From NCBI GenBank assembly GCA_028583605.1, contig CM053328.1, positions 33,215,578-33,279,577 of the forward strand: a DNA stretch of 64,000 nucleotides. Direction: 5' to 3'. Within the stretch, counting starts at the first letter, position 1. The number at the start of each line of letters is the position of its first letter. Source of the DNA: Dastarcus helophoroides. Lineage: Eukaryota; Arthropoda; Insecta; Coleoptera; Bothrideridae. Position numbers and translations under genes: made by a program. Positions 47,301 to 59,250 of the stretch are shown here, piece after piece. The notes under the pieces are model-generated. The model worked only from the letters and a program-made list of their open reading frames with translations, had not been told where the DNA came from and did not search any database.

Positions 47301-47366
47301 ATTGAGTAAGTTTCATTGTTATATCTTGATTAATATCAGAAGTGAATTGAACACATTGTTTCAACA

Positions 47367-50300
47367 ATGATGAAATCCTTGTTACTCAAATTTATTCCTC
47401 AAAAAAATGAAAAAGTAAATTTTAATGACCCAATATTTCACTTAAGGATTATTGGTATGGATCCAACCAAAAAAGGAGTAACACAAACTATTTTTCGTAT
47501 TTTAACATTTAGCGGATATTGGCCATTTGTAATTCTTTGTCTGGTTGGACTATTTGAAGAGAGGAATGTTAAGGCATTTCGTGATAGAATTGATTTAATT
47601 ATGCCACAAATTCAGGTAAAACTAAAAAAATAAAAGTAACCCCAGGGTCACATAATTCACCCGCTGTGTCAATAATATCAACTCGACACTGAAGTATTGA
47701 AATAAAGAGGGTGAGTTGTGAGAGAGCCTAAAAGTAGATTGTGCCCTATTATTAGATCGTTAATTAGTGATATTTTTACGTATTTCGCCAGCAAAACTGG
47801 CATTCTTAATCTTATTAATCTAAATGAGTTGTAAAAAGACAGAAGTCATTTCGAAATTCAACTGAATCAAGTAACAAGGAATACGAAAGTGAACGTAGTG
47901 GTCCCTCACGAAGTACGTGATGTATGGTACTTATGTACATGATACTATTACTAATGTCATGAAAGTTAGAGCTGCTTTTAGCAACTAAATATATTGGAAC
48001 GTCAGATTCATGATTACAGTGGTTATGTTGAATATTTTTGAAATATTGACTTATCAACATTTTCGGTACCCAAATCGTAAAAATACAGAATACATGTTTG
48101 TGTATTTTGTCTTCTTAAGTAGTTGATATACGAATCTCGTCCCCTGAAACCAAGAAAGATTAAAAATTACAACAAAAGTTGTTCTTAGTAATACACTCGG
48201 AAGGAAAAACCTTTGAAAATAAAAGGAAGACCAGAGTTAGTTCTTATGAATATGTAGATAAAATCCTATCTAGTTTATACATATCTTGTAATTAATTGAA
48301 ATGATTTCAGATTGTTTCGAAGACTATACTACTTTTCTCCAAAGGCGACAACGTGGCATATTTAATTAGTAAAGCGAGTGAATTTGGTTCATTAGGAGGA
48401 GTAAATAAATCTGATCGGAAATATATCTGCGGTCCTCATAAGATTATAAGAATCATTTTTAAAAGTTATCAAATAATTCTCTGGATTAATATATTTATTT
48501 ACTTTTGGTCGCCCCTGCTTTTAACAGGACGGGCTGGAATTACCCTATTTCGAGAAAAAGAAGATGGAAGTGCACCATATTTTGTATTGCAGAATTGCTG
48601 TATTTTTTCATTAAGCATATTTGCCGGAAATCTATTACTTGGATACGATGGATTGTTTTACTACCTTTTGGCCCATGCTATTGGGGAGTTAAGAGTTGTC
48701 AGAAAGAATTTTGAGGAACTGAGTTATATTGAAGACTTTGATCAATCAAACTTGGATGGCAAACTGAAGATTGTCATCGAAAGACATATAAGGATTCTTG
48801 GGTAATATTAATAAGCAAGATATAGTCATTCAGAAGAAAAAATTTTTATTTCAGCTTCATTAAATATATAAATAAAACATATTCAATTTTTGTGCTAGCT
48901 CAGTATATGGCTACGCTTGTCTCTGTATGCGCTGGACTGTTCTTTTTGGCTGCTGATGAGTAAGGATCAAACTGCAATATTTTCATAATTTCTTTGTTAG
49001 ATATTTTCCAATTTTCTTGGCATTGTGTTTCTTTCAAAATTTTTCTAGGAACTAGTCGATCTACTCTTTATTTATTAGAAACATTGGCAACCTTATTAAA
49101 AAGGCTCCCAAACATAAAATTAAACGAAAATCAATCGATCTTACTAGTGACTAGATAGAGATAGGTAGCAGTTTGAATAGACTGTTAGACAGATGAAAAT
49201 TGCAGTGGTTTTTTTATAAAAAGTAAATAACTATATCTGTACCTTAGAGGCAAAATATGTTAAGTCCAATTTTTCCCAAAATGAGTTAAAGGTGTTGTAT
49301 CTATTAGAAAAACTCCATCTTTAATTTGCTATCTTCGGCATCAAGGTATATAAATAAACAGCAAATTTAGGCCTTTTTGAAAAATGTCAAGTCGAGGTTT
49401 ACCCCCGATAAAAAGAACGTTTATTAATTTTACTGTTATCATAAGAATGAGTTTTATGACATAACATAGTTTGCTTCTGAGGTACAGATATGAGCTATGA
49501 AAAGATATTTAGTCAGAAATTTTCAATTTTATTTAGTAACTAGCTGTCCCCGCCGACTGCGCTAAGGTCCAATAATGTAATATTTCAAAATAAAATAATA
49601 TCTCATTTGATCGTAATAGAATAATAGATTCAAAGGTTCCTGCTTCTTATTCTAGTACCCGCTAGAATTGCATGTGGCTAGCAATATTATATCAGCCAAA
49701 AACATTGCTGATTGGTTTCTTTTTTAGATGTTCTGTGTTATTGTAACCTTAAGTAAAATTGTTAGCACAGCTGAGTTCTTAGAAATGAAAGATTGAGTTG
49801 TATTACAATAAAAATAGCCTAAAAGGTACTCCTAAAAATACTCTACATTTTAATAAAAGTTTTATTAAAATGGATTTACCTATTTCCAAAATTAGTCCGG
49901 ACAAAAGATCAGTCGACAGACGAGCAGATACTTAACGCCCCAATTTTATTAATGTAAATTCCTTTTTTAGCTTTAGAAGTGATACATATCGAAGTTTAAT
50001 ATATATTACTAGCTTTTTAATACCTACGTGGGTAAATTGTTATTTTGGTGATATTTTACACCATGAGGTAAAAGTATTACTAATTATATAACCATATTAA
50101 AAATGGAAAGTAATTTTTCCAGTGTTTAATTTCTGACGCCATATTCTACAAGGATTGGGGCATTTCACTGGCGTATCAAAATAAAGCTGCTTATATTTTA
50201 TCAATACAAAGATCTCAAAGAGTTGAGGTGCTTTCTATAGGAGGTTTTGCAGCATTGGACTTACATAGTTTTACTCAGGTAAGTAAACATTTTGGTAACT

Positions 50301-53300
50301 AAGTCACCCTAAAATAATTAGTACTATTCTTATTCCTATCATATTATTATTGTGTATCTGAATGTGTACACTAAGCATAGAAATCAAGCCCGCTCAGCAA
50401 TAAATTCTCTTAAAGAGCTCTTACAGTCAACATTTTTTAGAGTCTGACATCGGGAAATATTGTGAGAAAGTTAACATTATGTTAACATAAAGATTTCTCA
50501 TGCTATAGACATCTATCAAAATTATCTTATAGGTATCATCTGTAAGATGTCCATAATCTGACCACTAAGAAAAGTTATCTAAATGTTAACATTTCTGTGG
50601 AGCTTAAAGTTATCGCTATAATGATATCTTTAAGATATTTTTCTGATTTAGGTGCTGTACGGGAATATGTAAAAAAAATTTAGGCGATTTTCCAAAGGCT
50701 GTAAATTAACGAAAAATGGTCATGAAGAAAATTTAAACAAATCCGATTAAAGCTCAAAGTTTCTACAGATGTCAAATTCCAAATTTTTTAGCATTTGTAC
50801 TTTTTGTGCAATATAAGAAAATCATCTGCCAAGAATTTTTCCAAATTTGTATGTACCTTTATATAGATTCTACGGACTTTATAAATTTTTTTCAGTAATC
50901 CCATCATAAACCTTATCTAGATAATTTAATTTTCTTTAAGTTGACTATTCTTCGAGCCCTGAATGATGATTGTTCGCTTAAGTATAAACAAAATTTTGAA
51001 CCTAAACTTGTAATTTTGGTCTTTTAATGTCGAAAGTTTTATTTTAATCTTGAAATTCTGACTTTTTTCTCAAAACGTTTGATTCTATACTTGAAAACAC
51101 ATATTTTTTTTTATTAGACTTGAAATCCAAAAATCAAATAATAAAAATAACTTTGAAATGGTGGATTCTTTTGAAGCGTCTTTTAGTAAAAATTAAGGCT
51201 TTCAAATATTAATAATCTTGTTAAATCAGTTTGAAACTTCAAATTCTAGATTTATTCTAGACATGTTCATTTATTTTCAAATTTCCATCCGAAATGTCGT
51301 TTTTTTTAATTGAGATTTCGAGGACAGTTTTATTATTGTTTTTTTATCGAATTTTTTTCCCCCCAAAATGCCAAACTCAATACTTAACTCTTTTCTTAAA
51401 ATTATGACTTTCAACCCTTAATTTTGATTTAGAGATTTTGATTTTATTTTGAAATTTCGATCCTAATCCAGAAATTTTGACTTTCGAAATTTTCGGTTTA
51501 TACAGATATACATTTTTCGGTTTTTTTTTAAATAACGATTTTTCTCTCATTATTATTATTATTCTTAATGTTGTAACAAATTTCGATTTTAAAATCGAAA
51601 GTTCAGAAACATTTGTTTTTAATGTAAACTTGCGACTTTTCTTGTCAATTTCAATTTTCAACTTTTTTCTTATTTGTTCGCTTAAAAACTCAAAATTTCT
51701 TTCTTTGGTGAAACATTTGGATCTTATATGTACTTTTTAAAATTTCTACTTTTTAACATTTTTTATAAGCTTTAAATTATTTCGAAATGTCGAAATTTTT
51801 CTCACAATTCAAAGTTTGCAGTTTCAATATTGTTATTTTTTCGAGAAGTTTTTATTATAAATCTTCAAATTTCTTTTGTAAGATTCCTTACTAGAGTCCC
51901 GTATTTTCTTGGTAATTGTGATTCTAACCGTTTGGTGTCCTTTTTAGGGTATTTTTCCTTTTTAATGCCTTTTTTAGCAATTCGTTTTTGCCTCATTCAA
52001 TGTTTTGTTCACCTTTTTACTTCATTTGATTGAGCTTAAAATTCGGTCTCTAGTCATTATGCACTATCGTGTCGTGTACATTATAAAGGAGTTGTATTTA
52101 TTGTATATTTTGGCAATTCAGAATCTGGAAACCAATGACCAGTTTTGATCTTATTAGATTTTGTCAGTTTGGTATAATCTACTCGAATGCGAACAAATGT
52201 TCCGCTAAGTAAATACTATAGAATCAACGGATGTCCCCCGTGTGTAAATGCTAAGTACCGCCACCTATTGGTCCATAGAGAAACTGTGGACAATTCCAAC
52301 AAATATTGTACGCAAGTAGAATGCAACCTAGACTACAGATTGCAGCCCTCCAAACTCTGAATCTGATAAATGTTCAAACCTATTGGTCTGAATTAGTCTC
52401 CTGGGACTTTCCCAAAGAACAACCGTTTTGTTAAACGTTTGTGGTTCAACTGGTGGTAGTTCGGCTACCTATGATCCACTATACACCCTTAGAGGGTTGC
52501 ATCGTAGTCTAGGTTGCATTTTACTTGAATATGAAAAGTTGCAGTTAATATCATTAGTGAATCCATTATTTGTAAACTTTATGCCAACTTAAATGAATAC
52601 CGCTAATTACCAAATTTGCACCTCTCATTCAGTCAACTTTCTCCTATCAAAAGAACTTCATTTATCAAAAATCGAAACTGAATCCTGTAGGCAATAATTC
52701 GCAGTTTTGAAAACCTTATTTTTTTTTATACGATCATTATTTATCGAGTTATTGATTATCAATTCAAGAGTGACTTTTTTGTTTTGAACGACGATAACTC
52801 AGCGAGAAATCATTGTATAAGGCTCGACTGTTAAACTAAAGAGGATTAAATTAACCAAAAGAGTTTTATGATGCGATCATTAAAAGAAAAAAATCATTGA
52901 AGCAAAAATTTCAAAAAAGCGTTAACCAATGGTTTTCTTGTACCTACTCAAGACCTGCTAGTGATAAAAAATTTTGAACTCAAGATGCAAAAACCAGAAA
53001 TTTGAAGCTTTAATCTGCTTTTTTATATTATTTTTTTTTTCAATATTGTTAGTATTTTTCTGCAAGTTACACAAAATTTTGAAAATCACCCAAAATTTTG
53101 AGGTTTCTTTTATATCATTTAATTTTTGTGCCTAGTGTATTTCTAAGGCAAAAACAGCTCGTTAAATTGTTAATTATCTGTAAAGAATAATGAATGTCCC
53201 AGAATCAGAATTCAGATTAACAAAATATGCTAAAGCAAGCAAACCATATTTTTGTAGTTTTATGATTGTTTAAATGTTAAATATATTCTGTTGTAGCTTA

Positions 53301-53356
53301 TCAAGATTTCTTCTTCTTTCTATGCAATGGTGAACAGTATGCAAAACAAGTCTTAA
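47367..53356 (+). CDS. Odorant receptor 1 (7tm_6 family), 6 exons, 385 aa
   Basis: Exons 47367-47615, 48311-48801, 48855-48959, 49971-50067, 50123-50278 and 53297-53356; GT-AG introns, phases 0, 2, 2, 0, 0, stop TAA. Insect odorant receptors form ligand-gated cation channels with Orco in antennal neurons. The N-terminus MMKSLLLKFIPQKNEKVNF is cytoplasmic. Hydrophobic segments are visible in exon 1 (YWPFVILCLVGLF), exon 2 (IILWINIFIYFWSPLL, then an LSIFAGNLLLGYDGLFYYLL stretch), exon 3 (LAQYMATLVSVCAGLFFLA) and exon 4 (LIYITSFLIPTWVNCYFG). The conserved C-terminal signature is exon 5 SIGGFAALDLHSFTQ plus exon 6 LIKISSSFYAMVNSMQNKS. Intron 5 (3 kb) holds a low-complexity array and a MITE. The exon pattern and sequence match the second receptor. 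No disabling change seen. Confidence 0.88.
48124..48190. mobile_element. Palindromic hammerhead-like repeat, copy 6 (end fragment)
   Basis: CTCGTCCCCTGAAACCAAGA and GATTAAAAATTACAACAAAAGTTGTTCTTAG, the left end of the family, in intron 1 of OR 1. The hammerhead-like core is missing. Confidence 0.5.
49543..49935 (-). mobile_element. Helitron-like 3' end fragment
   Basis: On the minus strand the sequence ends CGGCGGGGACAGCTAGTTAC, i.e. CTAG followed by T, after a GC-rich stretch. A GACAGACGAGCAG word near 49914 resembles the other end. This shape is widespread in insect non-autonomous Helitrons. It sits in intron 3 of OR 1. The element at 55940-56870 has a related end. Confidence 0.45.
50950..51870. 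repeat. Degenerate AT-rich array 4 (intron 5 of OR 1)
   Basis: TTTTGAAATTTCGA-like words recur as in the other arrays. It has no visible termini. Open frames here are chance. Confidence 0.55.
52313..52527. mobile_element. 215-bp MITE with 24-bp inverted ends (intron 5 of OR 1)
   Basis: CAAGTAGAATGCAACCTAGA(CTAC) on the left is matched by the complement of CAAGTAAAATGCAACCTAGA(CTAC) on the right, 23 of 24 identical, and similarity continues into TGCA-CCCTC. No coding capacity. The superfamily is not assigned because no target duplication is clear. Confidence 0.75.
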
Positions 53357-54125
53357 AGTTTATACTGAATCACACACGCACACACGCGCGCACCATTAAA
53401 GCAGAACCTATTAGATTTTAATTGTATCACTAACAATAATAAAACACTACCGCATTCTGAAATATTTAGCCTTTTAATTTTTATGTCGATAATTTGAAAC
53501 ATTTTTACACTCTAAATCAGCTCTACCCTTTTCAGAAAAAAAATTCCTAAGGTGACAGTGCCCCCTGGAAATCAATTTCATTTAAAAGAATACAAATAAC
53601 ATGACGTCCGTGAATCCTGTCGCATATATTAGGAGACTCATTCGTTTTTAGAAATTTTGATTTTAATCTCTCGAGTCTAAAATGAAATTGTCAAGATTTT
53701 TTTTATACACATAAAGTCCGATTAGTTTCTCGAAATCTCGATTTTATTTTCAAAATTCCGAACAGTGTATGTGATTTTAACTAGAATAAATTTCATGAAA
53801 GTGTTTCCAGGAAAATACCTAATACATGCCGACTTTGATTAAAGTGTGCCATATTTTCATGTAGCTTTTGTGTTTGGGTTTGTCCGTGCAGTGAAAGGGA
53901 ACTAACCCCAAACTTTTTTAAATAATTGTATGTATCGTGGATCTTTTTTGAAGAGATCGTTTCAAGGGTATCACAAACCACTATCTGGTTTTGTGATTAT
54001 CAAAAATAAAAATAAAGAAATTCCTACAAGCAAATATTAATGTAAGTAAATCAGGTTCCAAATGTAGGGTGTCGTTCTCATCCCACTTATATTTTGAACT
54101 TTTATTTGCAGAATCAATCTCATAA
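53357..54125. other. Spacer between OR 1 and OR 2, with a CA-type microsatellite
   Basis: Just after the OR 1 stop is an alternating (CA/CG) tract at about 53371-53393. The rest is AT-rich with no exon recognised. Confidence 0.55.
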
Positions 54126-54129
54126 ATTA

Positions 54130-54250
54130 ATAATCTACGGAAAGATTCTTATTATTTGTTATTCACTAAAAAATTAATATCCATGCAGTTGTTTTATATC
54201 ATTAATTTAAGAGAAAATCACTTAAATATTCACGCAATTATTGATCGGGG
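54130..54250 (+). promoter_or_regulatory. Receptor upstream module, copy P2
   Basis: CATGCAGTTGTTTTAT, TTTAAGAGAAAATCAC and TTAAATATTCACGCAATTAT lie in the same order as in P1 and P3, ending about 70 bp before the OR 2 start codon. Confidence 0.6.
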
Positions 54251-54316
54251 AAAATGAGAAATTTTGATTATTACATCTCGAAGTTGAGAAGTGAATTGAA
54301 CATTTTTTTTTCAAGA

Positions 54317-57300
54317 ATGATGAAATTCTTGTTAGTTAAACTGATTCCTGAAGAAAATGAAAAAGTGGATTTTGCGGATCCAATATTTTACTTAAGGATA
54401 ATTCGCCTGGATCCGACTAAAAAAGGAGTCCAGCAATTCATTATTCGATTTTTGATATTTATAGCATATTTTACGTTTTTAATTCTTTGTTTGGCTGGAT
54501 TATTTGAAGAGAGGAACCCTAAAGCATTTAGTGATAGAATGGATTATCTAATGGCCCAAATTCAGGTGAGAGTAAACATTTAATTAATAATTTTAATTCT
54601 TCATGGACCAAATATATGATTGCATCAGAATAACCAAATCAGTAAGAATTTAGAGTATTGGATACTCGCATCGCTGATTTAACCAACGGTTCTGGGATGA
54701 GGTGGCTGACAAAAGATTTATGCTTTTCATTCCAGACCACTGGAAGTATCTCCTTGAGGGAGGTACTCCAGATCATCTGCTCGGTAACTGAACTTTATTG
54801 AGGACATGAAGAAAGTCTCTTGGAGGTGCCTCTCTCAAGGTGGTAATGCTGGAAGTCTGGGGTGACAGTTTTTATTGATGCTAAGGCAGCAAAGAAGTCG
54901 CATTATTGAGATGGAAGTGACATTTAGTGATTGTATTACAAATTACACTATGAGCCGTATGTTACATTTTGAATTCGCCTTCGGTTCATGGTTGTATAAT
55001 AATGCACGATATTGAAATTTTTAAAACAGACATGTAACTTGTTTTACTCTACAGTCATGCTTTGTTAATTTCGAAATCTTCATTTTACCTGTCGAGTACT
55101 AATTGGGGCAGCTGAGGAAAATTTTTGAATAAAACGAGGACATATTTTTCGTTTTATCAATTAGAAACGATCCTTATACAATTTATATACATAAATGATA
55201 TATAAACAATTTCAGGTTTCTGCAAAGGCTATCCTATTTTTATCCAAAGGCCACAACGTAGCATATTTAATTAGTCAAACAAGTGAATTTGGTTCGTTAA
55301 CAGAAGTAAATAAAACTGATCAAAAATACATTTATTTTCCTCATAAAATTATGAAGATTTTATTTAAACTGTATCAGGTAATGCTTTGGATTTGTTTATT
55401 TGTATACATCTGGTCCCCGCTACTATTTAGTGGACGCGCAGGATTAACTTTATTTCGAGAAAAAGAAGACGGAAGCGCGCCATATTTTATATTGCAAAAC
55501 TGCTGCCTTATTCCAGTATCCATATTTGGCGGTAGCATATTACTGGGATATGATGGATTATTCATCTACCTTTTGGCTCATACTATTGGAGAGTTAAGAA
55601 TTGTCAGGAAAAATTTTGAAGAATTGAGTAACCTTAAAGACGCTGATCAATCTTTCGAAAGGAAGTTACAATTTGTCATCAGAAAACATGTTAGGATTTT
55701 GAGGTAATGTGAAAAAGTAAATTATAGTTTACGAGAAGAAATATATAAGAAATTTTCAGCTATGTTAAATATATGAACAAAACATACTCAATGTTTTTCC
55801 TAGCCCAGTATATGGCTACGGCCATCTCTGTATGTGCTGGACTGTACAATTTGACCGTTAATGGGTAAGAATTAAAGAATTCACTTGCTACCTCTGGTAT
55901 TTTGGTAAATTATCCGTCGGATATCCTAATTGTTACTAACATTTAAATGGGAAAGTGTGTCTGTTTATCCGCTTTTCACGGGTTAATTATTGAAGCGATT
56001 TTGACGAAAATTGGTATAGACCTACCTTGGATGGCGTGATCGTTAGTAGAATATGATTTATTTCGGAAAACTGTGCTAGATACTTCCTAATTAATATAAT
56101 ATCCAAAAGGAGTAATTAACTGATCCCCATTTTCTATGTAAATACATGATCTGACATACATGATAAGGCACAAGGGCACAACTGCGTTAATATTTTTTAT
56201 AATATGTTGGTCTGACAAAATACTCTAAGGCAGTATTTTCCAACCTTTATTTACAAGTGACACATTTTTGATCGCTGGTTAAGTCGTTTTAGCTTTATGA
56301 CGACAAAAAAAAGGTTCTCATAATCTCATAAGCATCCAATAAATTGTTGACAATAAAAAAAACGTCCTTGTGATCTTCTACAAATTTTGTTTAGATGACA
56401 AAAAAATATATATTTTTATTATCTCATATTTCATAATTTGGCGACACCTTGGCTAGTTTCCGGCGAGTCCGGTGACACAACGGTTGGGAAATAGTGATCT
56501 AAGGGATAGGACGCAACCTCGTTACTCAATATAAAGCTGGAGACTCTCTAAGTAATTAAATATACACATGATCCGATCAAAAAATTTTAACAAAATTATC
56601 ATTCTGCAATCTGTACAAATTCTTTAAAGCTTTGTATAGCTGATTATGTTAGTTTTACTACGTTTATTCAGACTAATTTCCTAGATGAGAAAGTATGTTC
56701 AATTGACGACACCATCTATCGCTATCCTAGAACAATCTACTATGTCTGGCTTTCACTATTCTGGTTTTTAATTAAAACCAGAGACAAATTGAAATATTAA
56801 AATAAATTCTCTTTAATTTTACCAGTTTTTTCGTTTCGCAGATGAAGTCGCGAGTAATAGCTAGTAAATTATATATTTTTTTAAAATTAAAACCAGAAGC
56901 ACATATTGGATAAATAATTAAATACTTTTGTAGCTATGGAAAAGATTTATGCAGAAACCTAATATATATTTTTATCTATCTATTACCCACCTGGTTAAAT
57001 TGTTATTTAGGTGACATTTTACACCACGAGGTAGCGTATTACCAAATATGAAAATGAATTCAAGATAAAANNNNNNNNNNNNNNNNNNNNNNNNNNNNNN
57101 NNNNNNNNNNNNNNNNNNNNNNNNNNNNNNNNNNNNNNNNNNNNNNNNNNNNNNNNNNNNNNNNNNNNNNGGTTAATTTGCTATTTGGGTGACATTTTAT
57201 ACCACGAGGTAACGTATATCAAATAAAATATGAAACCCGTTTCAGGATAAAATTATTACAGTGTTTAATTTCTAACGCAATATTTTACAAGGATTGGAGC

Positions 57301-57693
57301 ATTTCACTGGCTTACCAAAATAAAGCTGCTTGCATTTTAGCAATACAAAGAGCTCAAAAGGTTGAAGTTCTTTCCATAGGAGGTTTTGCTGGATTGGACC
57401 TACATAGTTTTACTCAGGTATATTATTTGGAGATCATATTACATAATTGCATATATGCTATTTCTTAATTTCTGTCAACCTAATTATGTTACTCTGAGTA
57501 TATTCCAATACAAGAGAATTAGTTCGTTATATATCTTCTGAAGAAAGATAATTACTAATAAATAAATATTCAGACTAGTTTAATAAAATGTATGTGGTAA
57601 GAATAACATATTTTATTTTGTTTTCTATTTCAGCTTATCAGGATATCTTTTTCTTTCTATGCAATGATAAATGGTATCCAAAACAAATTTTGA
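54317..57693 (+). CDS. Odorant receptor 2 (7tm_6), 6 exons, 384 aa as assembled across a gap
   Basis: Exons 54317-54565, 55216-55703, 55760-55864, 56934-57030, gap, 57262-57417 and 57634-57693; lengths 249, 488, 105, 97, 156 and 60 match OR 1 apart from one codon in exon 2. The start is the MMKFLLVKLIPEENEKVDF ATG, aligned with OR 1, although an in-frame ATG exists at 54254. Signatures: YIWSPLLFSGRAGLTLFRE, ILLGYDGLFIYLLAHTIGE, YLLPTWLNCYLGDILHHE, LSIGGFAGLDLHSFTQ, LIRISFSFYAM. A second, different copy of the exon-4 end lies right of the gap, so exons 5-6 may belong to another paralog; the join is therefore provisional. Intron 3 holds a Helitron-like element with a hAT MITE inside it. Confidence 0.8.
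54715..54880. repeat. Imperfect inverted repeat in intron 1 of OR 2
   Basis: CCAGACCACTGGAAGTATCT-CCTTGAGGGAGGTACTCCAG on the left is roughly complementary to CTTGGAGGTGCCTCTCTCAA-GGTGGTAATGCTGGAAGTCTGG on the right. Small foldback, origin unknown. Confidence 0.5.
55940..56870 (+). mobile_element. Non-autonomous Helitron-like element (intron 3 of OR 2)
   Basis: It starts near TGTCTGTTTATCCGC-TTTTCACGGG, with the widely repeated insect text GAAGCGATTTTGACGAAAAT-TGGTATAGACC, and ends GCAGATGAAGTCGCGAGTAA-TAGCTAGT. CTAG|T at the 3' end and the absence of terminal inverted repeats fit a Helitron. The 56231-56496 MITE is nested in it. The exact 5' boundary is uncertain. Confidence 0.5.
56231..56496. 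mobile_element. hAT-type MITE b, TSD CTCTAAGG/ATCTAAGG
   Basis: CAGTATTTTCCAACC at the left and GGTTGGGAAATAGTG at the right are inverted. Flanks 56223-56230 and 56497-56504 match at 7 of 8 bases. Internal GTGACAC and CGGTGACACAACGG words are shared with MITE a (GTGACAC..., CGACACACCGG). Confidence 0.85.
57071..57170. other. Assembly gap (100 N)
   Basis: One hundred N, the usual size for a gap of unknown length. It lies just after exon 4 of OR 2. Confidence 0.99.
57171..57208 (+). pseudogene. Second copy of the 3' end of receptor exon 4
   Basis: GGTTAATTTGCTATTTGGGT followed by GACATTTTATACCACGAG and the donor GTAACG. It repeats the end of exon 4 at 56993-57030 with about five differences in 38 bases. 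The intron start after each copy is also similar but not identical. Either the gap hides a whole receptor copy or two paralogs were joined. Confidence 0.8.
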
Positions 57694-58016
57694 AATATAC
57701 ACACACGCCAAGATATGTCTACATGATTGATGACTTTAAATATGTCAATGTTATTCCAAGTTAGTAAGAATAAATTACTTTCAAATTCTTACTTTGTTCT
57801 GGTGATTTTTAAACACTTCTAGCTGTAAAAGCTTTCGTAATCATATCAATCTAAAATTTGTAGTGAACTCGTGGATTGCAACCAAGTGTATTTCGCGAGA
57901 TGTACATTTTCTTAATTTTACAATTTTATTGGTTCTCGTTAAAAGTTAAGCATTGTATATTTGGGTCAAACTATTACATTTAGGGCTTTTATTTTTAATC
58001 GTTAATATCATAAACG
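57694..58016. other. 3' flank of OR 2
   Basis: AT-rich spacer, probably including the OR 2 3' UTR. AATAAA occurs at about 57769. Nothing else is seen. Confidence 0.5.
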
Positions 58017-58140
58017 GATAATCCAAAAGAGGATTCTAATAATTTAATATTTACTGAAAATTAATAGTTATGCAGTTGCTTTATGAGCTTGATTTAAGAG
58101 AAAAACATGTTAAATATTCACATAACCATTCGATAAGGTA
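58017..58140 (+). promoter_or_regulatory. Orphan receptor upstream module, copy P3
   Basis: GGATAATCCAAAAGAGGATTCT, TTATGCAGTTGCTTTATGA, TTTAAGAGAAAAACATGTTAAATATTCACATAACCATT. Aligned with P1 and P2 throughout, yet the sequence after it has no receptor exon 1 (no MMK-LL-K-IP frame). It marks a third receptor locus that was lost or replaced. Confidence 0.65.
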
Positions 58141-58161
58141 CAGCTTAGAAAAATGTTCCAT

Positions 58162-58480
58162 ATGAAGGCAAAATTATGGCGGAAGAATTAAATATTACTG
58201 ATGAACTTTCCTTTTTCATTGAAATTTTGACCACCAAAAGCATCGGCGAGTATTAAGAAAGATCGGTTTTGATTGAATCCAAAAGATTACAATAAAGATA
58301 TCCTGTTTAGCTTCGGACGAAACATCTGGTCAGTTCTTAGAATCTGTAGCATATTCAATCCATTTAGTAGCACTTTTTTAAGGATGAAGATAAAATTATG
58401 GTGGAAAAATAAAATATTACTGATGAATTTTAGTTTTTCACTGAAACTTTAATTCCAAGAGCCCCATCTGTGAATATTTC
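58162..58480. repeat. Direct repeat of ~95 bp, 222 bp apart
   Basis: ATGAAGGCAAAATTATGGCG at 58162 and ATGAAGATAAAATTATGGTG at 58384 open two similar stretches sharing AATATTACTGATGAA-TTT and CACTGAAA/CATTGAAA words. Function unknown; it directly follows P3. Confidence 0.65.
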
Positions 58481-58544
58481 AGGTGGGCATCAAACTTAAC
58501 TAAACAGACAAAATCTTAACAACATAACACTGGTTTATTAGTAA

Positions 58545-59221
58545 CTGAGCACCGAACCCAAGTTTGGTATTTAAAGCAAGTCCCAAATAGTTAACTTCCC
58601 TGCTCAGCCGAATATCTAAACTAGGCCTCAAGATTCCTTTTTTTACCGAATGCAACTAACGTGGGTTTCGCAGGGTTCACTGTTAGTCCCTCTGCTAAAC
58701 ACCACTTTTCTGTAATGCTGTGTCCGTTGCATTAATGCTGATACAGGCCCTGGTTTGCCGCTAATTAGTAGGGTTAAATCATCTGCTTATCCTTGCGCAT
58801 GAAATCGTTCTAGTTCTAGTACCTTTAGCAGATCATTCACCACAAGGCCTCACAGAAGTGGTGACAATACCCCACCTTGTGGACAGTCCCGGGTTGCAGA
58901 TACCGCTATTGATACATTGGCTTTTGGGGCATAAAGTCTATCCAGCGAGTTACCGCCGGTTCGACTCCATGCTTTCCTATGGCTCTTTTGATAGATGCGT
59001 ATGACGTATTGTCAAACGCATCTTCAATATCTAAGAGGTTCCCAAGACAATATTCTTGCTTATGAGAGCTTCCCCGATCTTAGGTGCGAGTTCATGCGGG
59101 CTCAAATCGCAGGATTTACCTGCTTGGCAGGCATACCGATGTCGATGCAAGGGAAACCTCCTCAGCGCATCGTCTCTAATTTACCTATCAAGCTTTTCCA
59201 TCGTTTTGAGCATGAATGATT
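58545..59221 (-). pseudogene. Decayed R1/LOA-type LINE reverse transcriptase
   Basis: Minus-strand reading in broken frames: FMLKTMEKLIDR, HRHRYACQAGKS, GEALISKNIVLGN, then the catalytic DIEDAFDNTSYASIKRAIGK (59035-58975), TRWID, the PQGGVLSPL loop (about 58882-58857), and the catalytic box where the Tyr codon of YADD has become a stop (GQG-stop-ADDLT, about 58790). It ends VNYLGLALNTKLG. Several frameshifts and stops make it inactive. Motif order and wording are those of the R1/LOA group. Confidence 0.85.
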
Positions 59222-59250
59222 GGCCTGAATGCTACACAACTTACAAGCTT

